Virus record (IMG/VR): IMGVR_UViG_3300028553_002403
Span: 1 to 30,831 of that record
Strand: one strand, 5' to 3'
Source: a virus
Length of the DNA: 30,831 bases
Shown: in pieces, positions 8,364-15,789 of the stretch
How positions within the stretch are numbered: the stretch's first letter is position 1
How the letters are laid out: every line of letters starts with the position of its first letter
The notes under the pieces: generated by a model
Told to the model about the DNA's origin: nothing
The model's database searches: none
Seen by the model: only the letters and a program-made list of their open reading frames with translations
Translations under genes and position numbers: made by a program

Positions 8364-8707
8364 TGAAATTCTATAATTTACTCAAACAAAAATATGTTGA
8401 TTTGCTTGAGCAGGTGCCAGCGGATCTTAATGGGCTGCCACCAGAAGCAATGCCTGGGGCTATGCCAACAGATCTTCAGACTCCTCCAAGAATAGAGACA
8501 GAAAAGCAGCCATTAACAGCTGAGGGTGAAGTATTTTTAGTTAGATTGCTGCGCAAAGCTCTTTTTATGAACCCGGGTGATATAGATGAAAAATTATTAA
8601 AAGACTTGCCAGAGATAAATGAAAAGAATGCTTCAGAAGTTCTTAACTCTATCATCAACATAATGAAGAAGTACTCAAATACAATTGATGTAGAGACTAA
8701 AGTATAA
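8363..8707 (+). CDS. Small late protein, sister of the preceding gene
   Basis: A 114-residue protein sharing the N-terminal pattern M-K-F-x3-L-L-x2-Y...Q-V-P-[AS]-D with the gene before it. L-L-E at residues 14-16 is a possible gp21-type cleavage site. After a Pro-rich linker it has a compact helical domain (EGEVFLVRLLRKALF, DIDEKLLKDLPEINEKNASEVLNSIINIMKKY) whose pattern is reminiscent of small conserved proteins in T4-like phages. It starts on the stop codon of its neighbour, so the two are translationally coupled. The function is unknown; structural or packaged protein is an inference. Confidence 0.7.
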   Translation: MKFYNLLKQKYVDLLEQVPADLNGLPPEAMPGAMPTDLQTPPRIETEKQPLTAEGEVFLVRLLRKALFMNPGDIDEKLLKDLPEINEKNASEVLNSIINIMKKYSNTIDVETKV

Positions 8708-8713
8708 TAAATA
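8706..8713 (+). promoter_or_regulatory. Late promoter, 4 nt before GTG at 8718
   Basis: AATAAATA, then ACTT, then GTG. It overlaps the end of the upstream gene. Confidence 0.7.
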
Positions 8714-8717
8714 ACTT

Positions 8718-10016
8718 GTGGCATACAAGAGTTTAAAAGACATTTACCTGAGTCAAACTTATGGTAGAAAAATACCAGTTCTCCCCAGACAAGATGTGTA
8801 CAATGAACAAGTTGGACAACCAGTAGAAGTGCCTCAAGAGCCTGTGCAAACAGCAATAGAACCTGTAGACAGCGACGGAGTACAACAGGATGATACTACA
8901 GAAGTAAAGCCTCAAACAATTAATAAAATAAAAGTTCCTTTCTCTTTAGACAGCGTACATGAAGCCAGCTGGCCAGTAGCTTCTGCAGGGGTACCGTTCA
9001 ATACAAAAAGCTTCACACCTCATGTAGGTGAAGGAAATGGTGAAAGAAAGGTAGCTTCTCTCTTTCACCCACAAATGAAGAAAGAGCCAGATAATAGATA
9101 TACAGAAAGATTGGGCACCTTTATTGCAGGCCAGAATGAATCTTTTGATGTTGTATCAGAACAAGGAAATTTTGAAGTTAAGGAATTTAAGCTTGCTAAA
9201 AACGGAAAGTATAGAGGCAGTGTGAGAATAGGTGCTGAAGGCAAGCACACCACAGGCATGATACTATCCCAGGTAAAGGATTTGCTCATTATTCTGCTTC
9301 AAACATATTCATCGCTGGATAATGACTCTAAGAAAGTTTTAAATGACAATTTGATTAAAAACATATCTACTACTAATGATATACCGCCAGGATGGAATCT
9401 AGAGAATTACATTGATGCTATTTTTGATGTAACCATAGGCGAGGACAAAGGTATAACGGAATTTCCTAAAACTCTGTTTCATGGTCAAGAGATAAATCCT
9501 AATTTATTTACTAGAAATAAAAAGCGAGCCACTTACTTGGTTTACACCATACCACAGATTTTAAATGCGCTCAAACAATTGGCTCTACAGGATCAAAATC
9601 AAGCAAATTTAGACAATGAAATTAATCGTGTTAAAAACCTGCAAAGCACTCTCAAAGGATTATATTTGAAAAAGGATGATGAGAAATTTAGTAAAGAAAT
9701 AGAGAAAGAAGCTGAGTCCTTGGATAGGAAATTAATCAGCAAAGCATGCTTATCTGATAGGGGGTCCAATTGCATTACCATTAATACCTTCCTTCAGAAA
9801 TTAGAGAGACTTGACCTGGGTGGTGTGTTTAACAGCATTGATCAGTTGCGGCAAAGTGAGGTTGCAAATATATTCCCTCCAGAGGTTGTTGGGTTCTTTG
9901 CAGTTTTTGAGACAAAGTATAAGTATATTCCCAGGGCTCTACTGAAGGACTATATGGTTATAGATAGCTTTACCCAGAAAGGACTTAAGATAGCATTAAA
10001 AAGTGAAAACGTTTAA
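8718..10016 (+). CDS. Putative PD-(D/E)xK-like nuclease, late gene
   Basis: A 432-residue protein. After an N-terminal region rich in Pro, Gln and Val (about residues 20-70) comes a candidate restriction-endonuclease-like core: Glu109 in GERKVASLF, Asp144 in SFDVV, and Glu153-x-Lys155 in NFEVKEFKL, followed by a basic strand YRGSVRIGAEGK. The order E...D-x8-E-x-K is that of the PD-(D/E)xK fold, where the acidic residues bind metal. The C-terminal 250 residues are helical, with a coiled-coil-like stretch near 290-340. It is led by a late promoter and overlaps the nucleotidyltransferase gene by 14 bp. The nuclease call rests on motif spacing alone; a structural or terminase-associated role is possible. 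Confidence 0.55.
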   Translation: MAYKSLKDIYLSQTYGRKIPVLPRQDVYNEQVGQPVEVPQEPVQTAIEPVDSDGVQQDDTTEVKPQTINKIKVPFSLDSVHEASWPVASAGVPFNTKSFTPHVGEGNGERKVASLFHPQMKKEPDNRYTERLGTFIAGQNESFDVVSEQGNFEVKEFKLAKNGKYRGSVRIGAEGKHTTGMILSQVKDLLIILLQTYSSLDNDSKKVLNDNLIKNISTTNDIPPGWNLENYIDAIFDVTIGEDKGITEFPKTLFHGQEINPNLFTRNKKRATYLVYTIPQILNALKQLALQDQNQANLDNEINRVKNLQSTLKGLYLKKDDEKFSKEIEKEAESLDRKLISKACLSDRGSNCITINTFLQKLERLDLGGVFNSIDQLRQSEVANIFPPEVVGFFAVFETKYKYIPRALLKDYMVIDSFTQKGLKIALKSENV

Positions 10017-10635
10017 AATTTTCTTTGAAAATACAAACACTCTGACATTAGGTCTGTTTCCCGGCGCATTTAAACCACCACATAAAGGACATCTGCAAAC
10101 TGTGGTCGATGCGTTGAAAAACAATCAAAAGGTTATAGTTCTTATTTCCGGCGAAGAGCGTGAAGGCATTAATCCGGAGAAATCTATGATGGTTTGGACA
10201 CAATTCAAACAGTCTATGAATTTAAATAATTTAGAGATTCATATAATATCAGGATCACCTGTGGCAGCAGTGTATCAGATAGTAGACATTCTTAATAATA
10301 GTTCTTATTCACCAACAAAGAGATCTCCAGCGCCCTTGCCTGAATCCAAAACAATTGCAGACAACTTATTGAAACAATCAGCAATATTCGCTATCAAGCT
10401 ATATGCTAGTGAGGAAGATTTTGGCAGATATAATGCGTTTTTTAATCCTAAGACTTCTGATATTTATGTAGGTAAAAATGTTAAAAGTATTGATAAAGGA
10501 GAAGTGAAGAGACTGGCCTCAGCTACTGATGTTAGAAAAAGCATTGTGACTGATAACTTTGATAGATTTAAAGCGTCAATGCCTAACATAGGTGATGATA
10601 AATTAAAAGCAATATTTGGAGCTCTGCAAACATGA
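10003..10635 (+). CDS. HxGH nucleotidyltransferase with capsid-targeting-like N-terminus
   Basis: A 210-residue cytidylyltransferase-superfamily protein. The nucleotide-binding signature LGLFPGAFKPPHKGH places HxGH at residues 27-30, and SATDVRKSI near residue 175 corresponds to the (I/S)-S-x-T-x-x-R motif that binds the triphosphate. Members include NMN adenylyltransferases, phosphopantetheine adenylyltransferases and CTP:glycerol-3-phosphate enzymes; the substrate cannot be told. The first ten residues MKTFKIFFEN look like a T4 capsid-targeting sequence. The start is a GTG inside the end of the upstream gene. Its stop overlaps the start of the KxDGSP protein by 4 bp, so the pair is coupled. 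Confidence 0.85.
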   Translation: MKTFKIFFENTNTLTLGLFPGAFKPPHKGHLQTVVDALKNNQKVIVLISGEEREGINPEKSMMVWTQFKQSMNLNNLEIHIISGSPVAAVYQIVDILNNSSYSPTKRSPAPLPESKTIADNLLKQSAIFAIKLYASEEDFGRYNAFFNPKTSDIYVGKNVKSIDKGEVKRLASATDVRKSIVTDNFDRFKASMPNIGDDKLKAIFGALQT

Positions 10636-11999
10636 TATCCTACAAAGACTTCACAACAACCAATGTTGTACTTGAAGACACTTCACATATTAAGACTCAT
10701 TTGTCTCACTTGGAAGATTTGGCTATTGAAAAGGGCAAGGAAGGATTTGTTGAATTTATGGAGCAGATTTCTAACTTGGTGAACAAGATTAAGGGGTATG
10801 AAACTAATACCGAAATTAATGCAAAAATAGACGGTAGCCCCATGATATTGTTTGGTGTTGATCCGAGAAAGGCCCATTTTAACAAATTTTTTATCTCTCT
10901 GAAAAGTGGTTTGAGTGAAAAAAATCCAAAAATAATGCACAGTAATGAAGAGGTGGATACCTTTTATTCTGGTGAACAGACTCTGGCTAACAAGCTTAAA
11001 AATTTGCTAGTAAATCTTAAATCAGCATACGATGGATCAGGCAATACGTATCAAGCAGATGTATTGTATTCCTCCATGGAGGATAAGAAACAGACAACTA
11101 TAAATGGAGAAAATTTTATTGTGTTTAAGCCTAATACAATAGTATATGCAGTACCAATGGACACAGATTCTGATTTAAGCAAGAGAATTATTGAATCGTC
11201 TGTAGGGGTCATTGTGCATGAATCTTTTAAACCCATAGCAGTAAATTCGACCATATTGCCTGCAGTATCAGGTGTAGCACCAGATCAAACAATAAAGCTT
11301 ACTTCCGCAGGAAGAAATGTAGATTCTATTATTGAATCTGGTAAAAGGGCTAATGTTTTCATAGAGAGTAGCAACTATGGCGCTGTTAGTTACAATATTC
11401 CCGATATTACTTTTGAAAAAATAGCAAACAATTTAATGCAGGCTAAATCTAAGATAGATTTGATTAATTCTAATTTTAATAAAGAATACATCAAAAGCCC
11501 GGCGCTGTCGTTGCTCAAGATATATCTGAACAAGCAGGTTGACAACCCAGCATCAAGTATCTTCACATCTGCAATGAAGGGTGGGGATTTAGATTTGAAA
11601 GAATTTATGGAAGGATTTGTATCGTTCTTAAAGCATCGCTTCGAGAAAGAAGGTCAAACCAAAAAAACGGAATCTGGTAGAAAAAATATTCAGTCCAAGC
11701 TTAATTCCATATTAACATTTATTAAAGAAAATCAAGAAAGCTTTAAGAGCTTGATAGAGGCAACTTTCCATATGGCAGTTATAAAGTATATTATTTTAAA
11801 TATTTTATCTAGCTTAGATTCTAAGATAGGACGAACATTTGTGCAGATGCCTGATGGTACTCTGGTCAAAACCAAAGACGAAGGATATGTACTCTTTGTA
11901 GGAACCAATCACGTGAAAATAGTGGACAGGTTAGACTTTACCAAGATGAACAGACAGGTAGGTGGGAAAAAGAGGGCAGATTTAGTCTCTAAGTTCTAA
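10632..11999 (+). CDS. Ligase-like KxDGSP protein (DUF6267-type)
   Basis: A 455-residue member of a family common in marine T4-like phages, recalled as DUF6267. Recognisable blocks are HLSHLEDLAIEKGKEG near residue 24, AKIDGSPMILFGVDP with Lys65, KFFISLKSG, FIVFKPNTIVYAVP near 165 and DEGYVLFVGTNHVKIVDR near 416. Lys65-x-Asp-Gly matches motif I of covalent nucleotidyltransferases (DNA/RNA ligases and capping enzymes). Glu417-Gly and Lys429 could be motifs IV and V, but this is inference. The N-terminus MISYKDFTTTNVVLE is capsid-targeting-like. The coupled upstream gene encodes another nucleotidyltransferase. It converges on and overlaps the next minus-strand gene by 18 bp. Confidence 0.75.
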   Translation: MISYKDFTTTNVVLEDTSHIKTHLSHLEDLAIEKGKEGFVEFMEQISNLVNKIKGYETNTEINAKIDGSPMILFGVDPRKAHFNKFFISLKSGLSEKNPKIMHSNEEVDTFYSGEQTLANKLKNLLVNLKSAYDGSGNTYQADVLYSSMEDKKQTTINGENFIVFKPNTIVYAVPMDTDSDLSKRIIESSVGVIVHESFKPIAVNSTILPAVSGVAPDQTIKLTSAGRNVDSIIESGKRANVFIESSNYGAVSYNIPDITFEKIANNLMQAKSKIDLINSNFNKEYIKSPALSLLKIYLNKQVDNPASSIFTSAMKGGDLDLKEFMEGFVSFLKHRFEKEGQTKKTESGRKNIQSKLNSILTFIKENQESFKSLIEATFHMAVIKYIILNILSSLDSKIGRTFVQMPDGTLVKTKDEGYVLFVGTNHVKIVDRLDFTKMNRQVGGKKRADLVSKF

Positions 12000-12518
12000 T
12001 TGAAATATTGCTTCGCGTATAGCCTTCTGAATAGTATCTTTATTTTCACCAGTCAACAGATCACGTATTTTACTGACTACTTTATATTCATGGTCATCAT
12101 GTTGACCTTGAAATTTACCTTTGCTCTCAAAATCTTTGTATTCTAAGTAGTGTAAGATGCTGTCCAAATAATCACCAGCAAGAGTAATTTTACTGAATAC
12201 CCAGGGCTCAAGATCAGGTGTGCGTTCAATTATATCATGTAATTTCTTGCTATAATTATGAATTTTATATAGTTCACTCTTGGCCATGCTAGTTTCTTCT
12301 GTGTCTGGTCCTGGTACATCCACAATACCTGCAGGGTTATCCATAGTTATGTTCTCACTTTCTTCAGCTTTAGCTGGAACCTTCTGTACTTTGACATTTA
12401 CCTGTCCAAAAGAGGATGGGCTGACGTTCTGATCTATTGCAGGACTTAACCCCAAGCTAGTTTCATTGATTTGGTCGTAAGCCTCTTTTATGTTGATTAA
12501 ATCAGATTTTCTGTTCAC
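11982..12518 (-). CDS. Conserved T4-like phage protein, probable virion component
   Basis: A 178-residue protein. Residues about 80-125 (MAKSELYKIHNYSKKLHDI ... LEPWVFSKITLAGDYLDSILHYLEY) match a block I recall from many marine T4-like phage proteins of unknown function, usually with a long disordered N-terminus. Residues 25-75 here are Pro/Ser/Glu-rich. The N-terminus contains I-K-E followed by Ala (10-12) and I-N-E followed by Thr (17-19), both of gp21 cleavage type. It starts with GTG, 4 nt after a CATAAATA late octamer. It is the only minus-strand gene of the capsid-targeting-like set. Confidence 0.7.
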   Translation of the reverse strand: MNRKSDLINIKEAYDQINETSLGLSPAIDQNVSPSSFGQVNVKVQKVPAKAEESENITMDNPAGIVDVPGPDTEETSMAKSELYKIHNYSKKLHDIIERTPDLEPWVFSKITLAGDYLDSILHYLEYKDFESKGKFQGQHDDHEYKVVSKIRDLLTGENKDTIQKAIREAIFQLELRD

Positions 12519-12522
12519 TTAT

Positions 12523-12530
12523 TATTTATG
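12523..12530 (-). promoter_or_regulatory. Late promoter, 4 nt before GTG at 12518
   Basis: On the minus strand CATAAATA, then ATAA, then GTG. It stands almost back to back with the plus-strand octamer at 12535, so the 29-bp gap between the two divergent genes is essentially all promoter. Confidence 0.75.
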
Positions 12531-12534
12531 CTCC

Positions 12535-12542
12535 ATTAAATA
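12535..12542 (+). promoter_or_regulatory. Late promoter, 5 nt before GTG at 12548
   Basis: ATTAAATA, then TATAT, then GTG. The spacing is one base longer than in the main group. Confidence 0.5.
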
Positions 12543-12547
12543 TATAT

Positions 12548-12961
12548 GTGAGGCCTTACAAAACTTTTGTTAATGAACAGATTCTAGGTCTTACTGAAGG
12601 TATGACTATTCAGCATGTTGGTTTTGTTCAAGCCAAAATAGACACAGGCAACAGTGCCTATAATGTGCTTCACGGCTTAATTGAAAAGGAAGAAAACGGC
12701 AATGTTACCTTCAAGACCGTTAAAGATAAAATTTTAACTCTGCCAATAGTTGAGCATATACCCATTCACATAGGTAGTGGCAATGTTGAAAAGAGGCCTG
12801 TTGTTGAGTTGGACTGTGGCATAGGCAGCAAGCAATTCAATGGAGTCAAGTTTAGTATAGCAGATAGATCGCAAAACGACTATCCAGTTTTGATTGGTGA
12901 GGATTTCATTAAACTCAATGGTGGAATAGTTAACGTCAAGATTAATAATGACGGTGACTAA
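12548..12961 (+). CDS. Retropepsin-like protease (RimK-associated Zn_protease type) with capsid-targeting-like N-terminus
   Basis: A 137-residue protein starting MRPYKTFVNEQILGLTE followed by Gly: a capsid-targeting-like head ending in a textbook L-T-E cleavage site. Then comes AKIDTGNSAYNVLHG (Asp32-Thr-Gly), GNVTFKTV, EKRPVVELDCGIG and FSIADRSQNDYPVLIGEDFI. This order matches the PF05618-type family of retropepsin-like proteins found next to RimK in bacteria, which share the D-T-G active-site loop with aspartic proteases and act as dimers. No RimK is visible here. It may be a packaged protease or an inert structural relative. It starts at a GTG with a late octamer 5 nt upstream. Confidence 0.75.
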   Translation: MRPYKTFVNEQILGLTEGMTIQHVGFVQAKIDTGNSAYNVLHGLIEKEENGNVTFKTVKDKILTLPIVEHIPIHIGSGNVEKRPVVELDCGIGSKQFNGVKFSIADRSQNDYPVLIGEDFIKLNGGIVNVKINNDGD

Positions 12962-12973
12962 TAATCCTTACAA

Positions 12974-13627
12974 TTAAATTAATTTTCTATTTTGCGCAAA
13001 TTCAATGAATTTATAGAATTCACTTCTAGAATTGTCTTTATCATCCAAGAATGCTCCAGACATTCTAGCGGTTCTCATGGTTGAATCATGACGAATGCCT
13101 CTGTTGGAACAACATGTATGAGCTGCTTCTATCATCACTGCAACACCCTTGTTTTTGACACACACCTCATCAATATACTTGTGAACTTGCATTGTAAGAT
13201 TCTCTTGAACTTGTGGTCTGCGAGAAAACCAATCAACAATACGATTCAATTTGCTGAGACCTATGACTTTGCCGTCCTTGGCAGGAATATATGCAACATG
13301 GGCAAACCCCATGAAAGGTGCATGGTGGTGTGAGCATAGTGAAGTTAATTTGATATTGGTTTGTGAAACAATGCCATCATACTCATCCACATTATCAAAT
13401 GCTGTAATCTTCGGTGGTTCGCTATAACATCCCCATGCGAAATCATCAACAAATGCTTTGGCCACTCTAAGGGGTGTGTTGGCACTATTTGGATCGTTTC
13501 TCCAGTCATACCCTAAAGCATCCATGTAAGCTTCATAAGCTTTGGACGCTTTGTCGATAATCTGCTCTTTTTCTTCTTGAGAACGTGGGATATTATGGTT
13601 GGCAAATGCGAGTTTGTTCTTAAACAT
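12974..13627 (-). CDS. folE: GTP cyclohydrolase I
   Basis: About 217 residues, the normal length. The hallmarks are LCSHHHAPFMGFAHVAYIP (zinc Cys and His), GLSKLNRIVDWFSRRPQVQE (GTP-binding) and AHTCCSNRGI (third zinc ligand). The enzyme converts GTP to dihydroneopterin triphosphate, the entry step for folate and for the QueD-QueE route to 7-deazaguanines. Since queD and queE lie nearby, the deazaguanine role is favoured. The ATG at 13627 is preferred to a TTG at 13633 because a TATAAT box lies 7 nt before it. The gene is divergent from 13675. Confidence 0.95.
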   Translation of the reverse strand: MFKNKLAFANHNIPRSQEEKEQIIDKASKAYEAYMDALGYDWRNDPNSANTPLRVAKAFVDDFAWGCYSEPPKITAFDNVDEYDGIVSQTNIKLTSLCSHHHAPFMGFAHVAYIPAKDGKVIGLSKLNRIVDWFSRRPQVQENLTMQVHKYIDEVCVKNKGVAVMIEAAHTCCSNRGIRHDSTMRTARMSGAFLDDKDNSRSEFYKFIEFAQNRKLI

Positions 13628-13634
13628 ATTCAAT

Positions 13635-13661
13635 ATTATAGTAGGAAACTAATTTAATCAA
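13635..13661 (-). promoter_or_regulatory. Sigma70-like promoter of folE, 7 nt before ATG
   Basis: On the minus strand TTGATT, 15 bp, TATAAT, then 7 nt to ATG. The expected transcription start falls at the start codon. It abuts the plus-strand late octamer at 13663. Confidence 0.5.
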
Positions 13662-13662
13662 G

Positions 13663-13670
13663 ATTAAATA
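13663..13670 (+). promoter_or_regulatory. Late promoter, 4 nt before ATG at 13675
   Basis: ATTAAATA, then TAAA, then ATG; no Shine-Dalgarno. Confidence 0.65.
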
Positions 13671-13674
13671 TAAA

Positions 13675-14097
13675 ATGAAGGTTGATAGAGCAATAGAAGA
13701 GACGTTTAAGAAATCTAGTTTGAAGAGAATTAGGATTAAGGTAGACCCAAGACAGCTTGTCAATCAAGGATTTGAACACTGTGATAGCTTTGAAGGTTAT
13801 GTTCTAGAAGAGTGTGGCAACGAATTGAAAGTATATATTTTAAATACACATCCAGGAATAGAGCCTGTGCAGATGGTGGATAAGAAAAATACTGGTGAAA
13901 TAGAGAATACCACATTCAACAAGGACAGATTATTAAAGATATTAGACATGTTGAACTTGCCTGAAGGGACACCTGGGGTGGAACAAATAAAAAATACTAA
14001 TGATCCTGAATTTATTGTGAAGTATTTTAATGATCTACCAGTAGATAAAGACAAATTACTTGATGTTTTGAAGGCTGTACTGATGTCCAATAAATAG
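13675..14097 (+). CDS. Hypothetical protein, 140 aa
   Basis: A soluble, charged protein with an N-terminal basic helix (KKSSLKRIRIKVDPRQLV), a beta-rich middle (FEGYVLEECGNELKVYILNTHPG) and a helical C-terminus (DKDKLLDVLKAVLMSNK). No family is recognised. The late octamer at exactly 4 nt suggests a virion or morphogenesis role. It is followed by 81 bp without a convincing gene before queD. Confidence 0.7.
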   Translation: MKVDRAIEETFKKSSLKRIRIKVDPRQLVNQGFEHCDSFEGYVLEECGNELKVYILNTHPGIEPVQMVDKKNTGEIENTTFNKDRLLKILDMLNLPEGTPGVEQIKNTNDPEFIVKYFNDLPVDKDKLLDVLKAVLMSNK

Positions 14098-14178
14098 AGG
14101 GTATGATGGTTGTGCCAAGTGTATTAAGAATCAAGAATAACTAATTGATATTGCTTGTCTGTATATTAACATAATGAT

Positions 14179-14838
14179 ATGTTATATCAAAGCACCAAGA
14201 TTATTGAGCTAGGCAGTTGCGCATTCAGACAGTGGAAAGCAGACAGCCATTGTAAGTTTATACATGGCTATAGATTGGTAGCTAAATTCTGGTTTGGTTG
14301 TGACAGGCTGGATGAAAGAAACTGGGTTGTAGATTTTGGTGGCCTCAAGGAACTTAAGCAAGTTTTAGAGAAACAGTTTGATCATACATTTTGTGTGTCG
14401 GCTGATGATCCTCTATTAGAGCAATTCAAAGCTCTACATGCTTCAGGAGCTGCAGATCTTAGAGTAATGCCCAAGGGTGTGGGTATTGAAAGAACAGCAG
14501 AATGGTGTTTTGATGTGGCGGATGGGCATGTGAGAGGTATCACAAGCAATAGATGCTGGGTAGAGAGAGTTGAAGTATGGGAACATGATAAAAATTCTGC
14601 TATTGTAAGTTTTGAGAGCGTAAGGGATATTAGCAACAAGGATTGTTATGTAAAAGATAGTCACCAAAAAGTCGACACTATTACAACAACAATTTCTCCA
14701 ATACTTGAGAATGTCAATACTACTGGTGCCGGTAACAACATTGTCAGCCCAGTTGCAACAGATACTGCTGCAAGAGTAACCCCAAAGGTAACCACAGGTT
14801 ATGCAAATCCCTTTGGTGGTACTAGCTGGGGTGCATGA
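14179..14838 (+). CDS. queD: 6-pyruvoyltetrahydropterin synthase / 6-carboxytetrahydropterin synthase, phage type
   Basis: A 219-residue QueD/PTPS-fold protein of the T4-like phage type. CAFRQWKADSHCKFIHGYRL contains Cys25 and His29 in the C-x3-H spacing of the catalytic and zinc site. The usual second His of HGH is Tyr, and an extra His24 precedes the Cys. WVVDFGGLKELK and QFDHTF (His69), and the C-terminal VEVWEHDKNSAIV complete the fold. Residues about 160-219 are a Thr/Ala/Gly-rich extension beyond the usual 120-150-residue enzyme, ending NPFGGTSWGA. The reaction is dihydroneopterin triphosphate to 6-carboxytetrahydropterin. Its stop overlaps the next start by 4 bp. Confidence 0.85.
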   Translation: MLYQSTKIIELGSCAFRQWKADSHCKFIHGYRLVAKFWFGCDRLDERNWVVDFGGLKELKQVLEKQFDHTFCVSADDPLLEQFKALHASGAADLRVMPKGVGIERTAEWCFDVADGHVRGITSNRCWVERVEVWEHDKNSAIVSFESVRDISNKDCYVKDSHQKVDTITTTISPILENVNTTGAGNNIVSPVATDTAARVTPKVTTGYANPFGGTSWGA

Positions 14839-15038
14839 TAAAGAGAGAGAGGGACCCTATTCAAGTGAAACTTGAACAGGACATATTCGGTAAGCTGGCT
14901 GAAATAGCTAATGCAAATGACAATGTATCACCATCAAGTTCACCCAATCAAATAAACACCATTGGTGTTGAAGAGGCTCTTAGAGAGTTAATTACTATCT
15001 TTAGAGGTGCTAGTGGTGATTCACCATCGGTGTCTTGA
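14835..15038 (+). CDS. Small hypothetical protein coupled to queD
   Basis: A 67-residue protein starting within the queD stop (ATGA), with a GGGG run just upstream. The sequence is acidic/basic helical at both ends with a Ser/Asn-rich middle. It converges on phoH and overlaps its 3' end by 29 bp. Nothing recognisable; coupling to queD is the main support. Confidence 0.55.
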   Translation: MIKRERDPIQVKLEQDIFGKLAEIANANDNVSPSSSPNQINTIGVEEALRELITIFRGASGDSPSVS

Positions 15039-15765
15039 TGCTTGATATAACTCTGACTATAAATTTGAGTAGCTTGCTCCTGGTTATATCCTCCTCTGAG
15101 AAATGGAATGTGCAGATGCCATTTTCCCTGCTCTGATCTGAATCAAACGCTTTCATGATTCTCTCAAAGCCAGATTTTTGAATATCTGATTGCAGAGAAT
15201 CACCTATAACAAACAGCTTACAATTTTTACCAAATCTTGTTAAAATGGTAACCAATTCACTGTGTTCGAGGTTTTGGGCCTCGTCAACTATAACAACATT
15301 ATTGGTGAATGTTGATCCACGCAAGAAATTCACGGGAATACTTTTGAGGTAATCACTTTGAAATAACATTTCAGTTATCTGTTTGCCTACTAGCTCATCA
15401 CATTTTTCTATGAGTGGAATACTCCATGGTTTAAATTTATCATCAACTTCACCAGGTAGACTTCCAAGTTTTCGAGTAGCTGATTCCACTATACTTCTTA
15501 TATATAAAATTTCATCTATCTTTTTGTCCCTTAACATACTCAACGCAACATATACTGCAAGATACGTTTTTGATGAACCTGCTGGGCCATCACAAAACAA
15601 GATTTGCGATGATTCATCCATAGCTTTTTCAACAAAAGCTTTATGGTGATCATTTAAATGGAATTTTTGATCAATTTTAAAGTTAAGAAAAATATCATTT
15701 CTAATGATACCATTCTCGTCTTTGGCTTTTGCAGCTTTTTTAAGCTGTCTGTCCTTCTTAGACAT
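15010..15765 (-). CDS. phoH: PhoH-like ATPase
   Basis: A 251-residue P-loop protein with Walker A FCDGPAGSSKTYLAVY, Walker B NVVIVDEAQNLEHSELVTIL and the sensor-like KLFVIGDSLQSDI. These are the hallmarks of the PhoH family (an RNA helicase-like ATPase core). PhoH is common in marine phages; proposed roles are phosphate-stress response or RNA metabolism, not settled. The N-terminus is strongly basic (KKDRQLKKAAKAK). A late-type octamer lies 7 nt upstream. Confidence 0.92.
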   Translation of the reverse strand: MSKKDRQLKKAAKAKDENGIIRNDIFLNFKIDQKFHLNDHHKAFVEKAMDESSQILFCDGPAGSSKTYLAVYVALSMLRDKKIDEILYIRSIVESATRKLGSLPGEVDDKFKPWSIPLIEKCDELVGKQITEMLFQSDYLKSIPVNFLRGSTFTNNVVIVDEAQNLEHSELVTILTRFGKNCKLFVIGDSLQSDIQKSGFERIMKAFDSDQSRENGICTFHFSEEDITRSKLLKFIVRVISSIKTPMVNHH

Positions 15766-15772
15766 CTACTAT

Positions 15773-15780
15773 TATTTATT
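15773..15780 (-). promoter_or_regulatory. Late-type octamer, 7 nt before phoH ATG
   Basis: AATAAATA on the minus strand, then ATAGTAG, then ATG. The spacing departs from the 4-nt rule, so this message may have a 1-2 nt leader. Confidence 0.45.
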
Positions 15781-15789
15781 TTGACTATG

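Noticed and set aside
14098-14178. Possible 13-codon frame (MMVVPSVLRIKNN) before queD
   Set aside because: Too short and without conserved features; no promoter or Shine-Dalgarno signal. I see nothing else in this gap.
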